Source of the DNA: a virus
DNA: 46,779 bases
Strand: one strand, 5' to 3'
Virus record (IMG/VR): IMGVR_UViG_3300034073_002788
Coordinates: 1 to 46,779 of that record
This document shows positions 46,675 through 46,779 of this stretch, one piece after another. A program made the position numbers and the translations under genes. The notes below the pieces were generated by a model, which saw nothing but the letters and a program-made list of their open reading frames with translations, had not been told where the DNA came from and searched no databases. Each line of letters starts with the position of its first letter. Position 1 is the first letter of the stretch.

Positions 46675-46779
46675 GTCAAGACTATAGCACGTCACCCGCT
46701 CCAGCGCAACACAAGCGCAACAGGTTTGTTGCGCTTGTTGCGCTCGTGTTGCACAAAAATGTTGTTGCGCTTGTTGCGC
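46653..46779. repeat. Terminal direct repeat (contig circularity overlap), copy 2
   Basis: Exact copy of positions 1-127. It includes the first codons of the terminase small subunit (start 46674, minus strand) and the first six GCGCAACA-type octamers of the repeat region. Confidence 0.9.

Noticed and set aside
46653-46779. Biological long terminal repeat
   Set aside because: Exact length of 127 and perfect identity fit a k-mer overlap; no evidence of true ends in the sequence.

Overview
The window is one essentially complete tailed-phage genome (siphovirus-like, HK97-type head), assembled as a circle. The first 127 bases are repeated exactly as the last 127 bases, which looks like an assembler k-mer overlap, so the unique circle is about 46,652 bp and position 46,652 continues at position 1. 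There are no tRNA or rRNA genes and no recognisable integrase or DNA polymerase. The host is a bacterium: promoters are sigma70-like (several TTGACA-N17-TATAAT), Shine-Dalgarno sites are strong, and one gene encodes a lipoprotein. The species cannot be read from the sequence.

Layout. (1) 46,674 down to 24,907, minus strand: late genes in standard order. These are terminase small and large subunits, portal fused to a MuF domain, HK97 protease, major capsid, decoration proteins, connector, neck and tail-completion proteins, a glycosyltransferase, tail tube, frameshifted tail-assembly chaperones, tape measure, tail hub and fibres. A strong terminator lies at 24,866-24,897. (2) 8,865 to 24,852, plus strand: early and replication genes. 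They include a SWIM-finger protein, a possible anti-CRISPR ring-nuclease relative, a lipoprotein, a RecT-like annealing protein, a putative Fe-S helicase, an SF2 helicase, a primase, a beta sliding clamp, HTH proteins, a small nuclease, and ThyX-like and dCTP-deaminase-like nucleotide enzymes. A class II ribonucleotide reductase gene (12,310-10,158, minus strand) lies inside this block and is split by a 233-nt intron. (3) 8,735 down to 571, minus strand: a Cro/CI-like regulator with a leaderless-looking promoter, three tiny one-helix membrane peptides, a membrane-protein cluster, a two-domain endolysin, a metallophosphoesterase, a SAM methyltransferase, a ribbon-helix-helix regulator, a ParB-DNA methyltransferase fusion and a small gene that may be a nuclease. 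(4) 1-570, joined to the contig end: a non-coding region packed with GCGCAACA repeats beside the terminase small subunit, a candidate packaging or origin region.

How it fits together. The phage brings its own primase, helicases, clamp and annealing protein but appears to rely on a host replicative polymerase. RNR, dCTP deaminase-like and ThyX-like proteins supply nucleotides. Early and regulator transcription diverge from 8,740-8,830. The most unusual signals are: two copies of a structured leader RNA (23,593-23,673 and 24,122-24,202) with a shared junction but compensatory stems; an intron placed in the codon of the predicted RNR radical cysteine; four 50-52 bp AT-cored palindromes; and a perfect 19-bp-arm terminator-like palindrome inside the methyltransferase gene.
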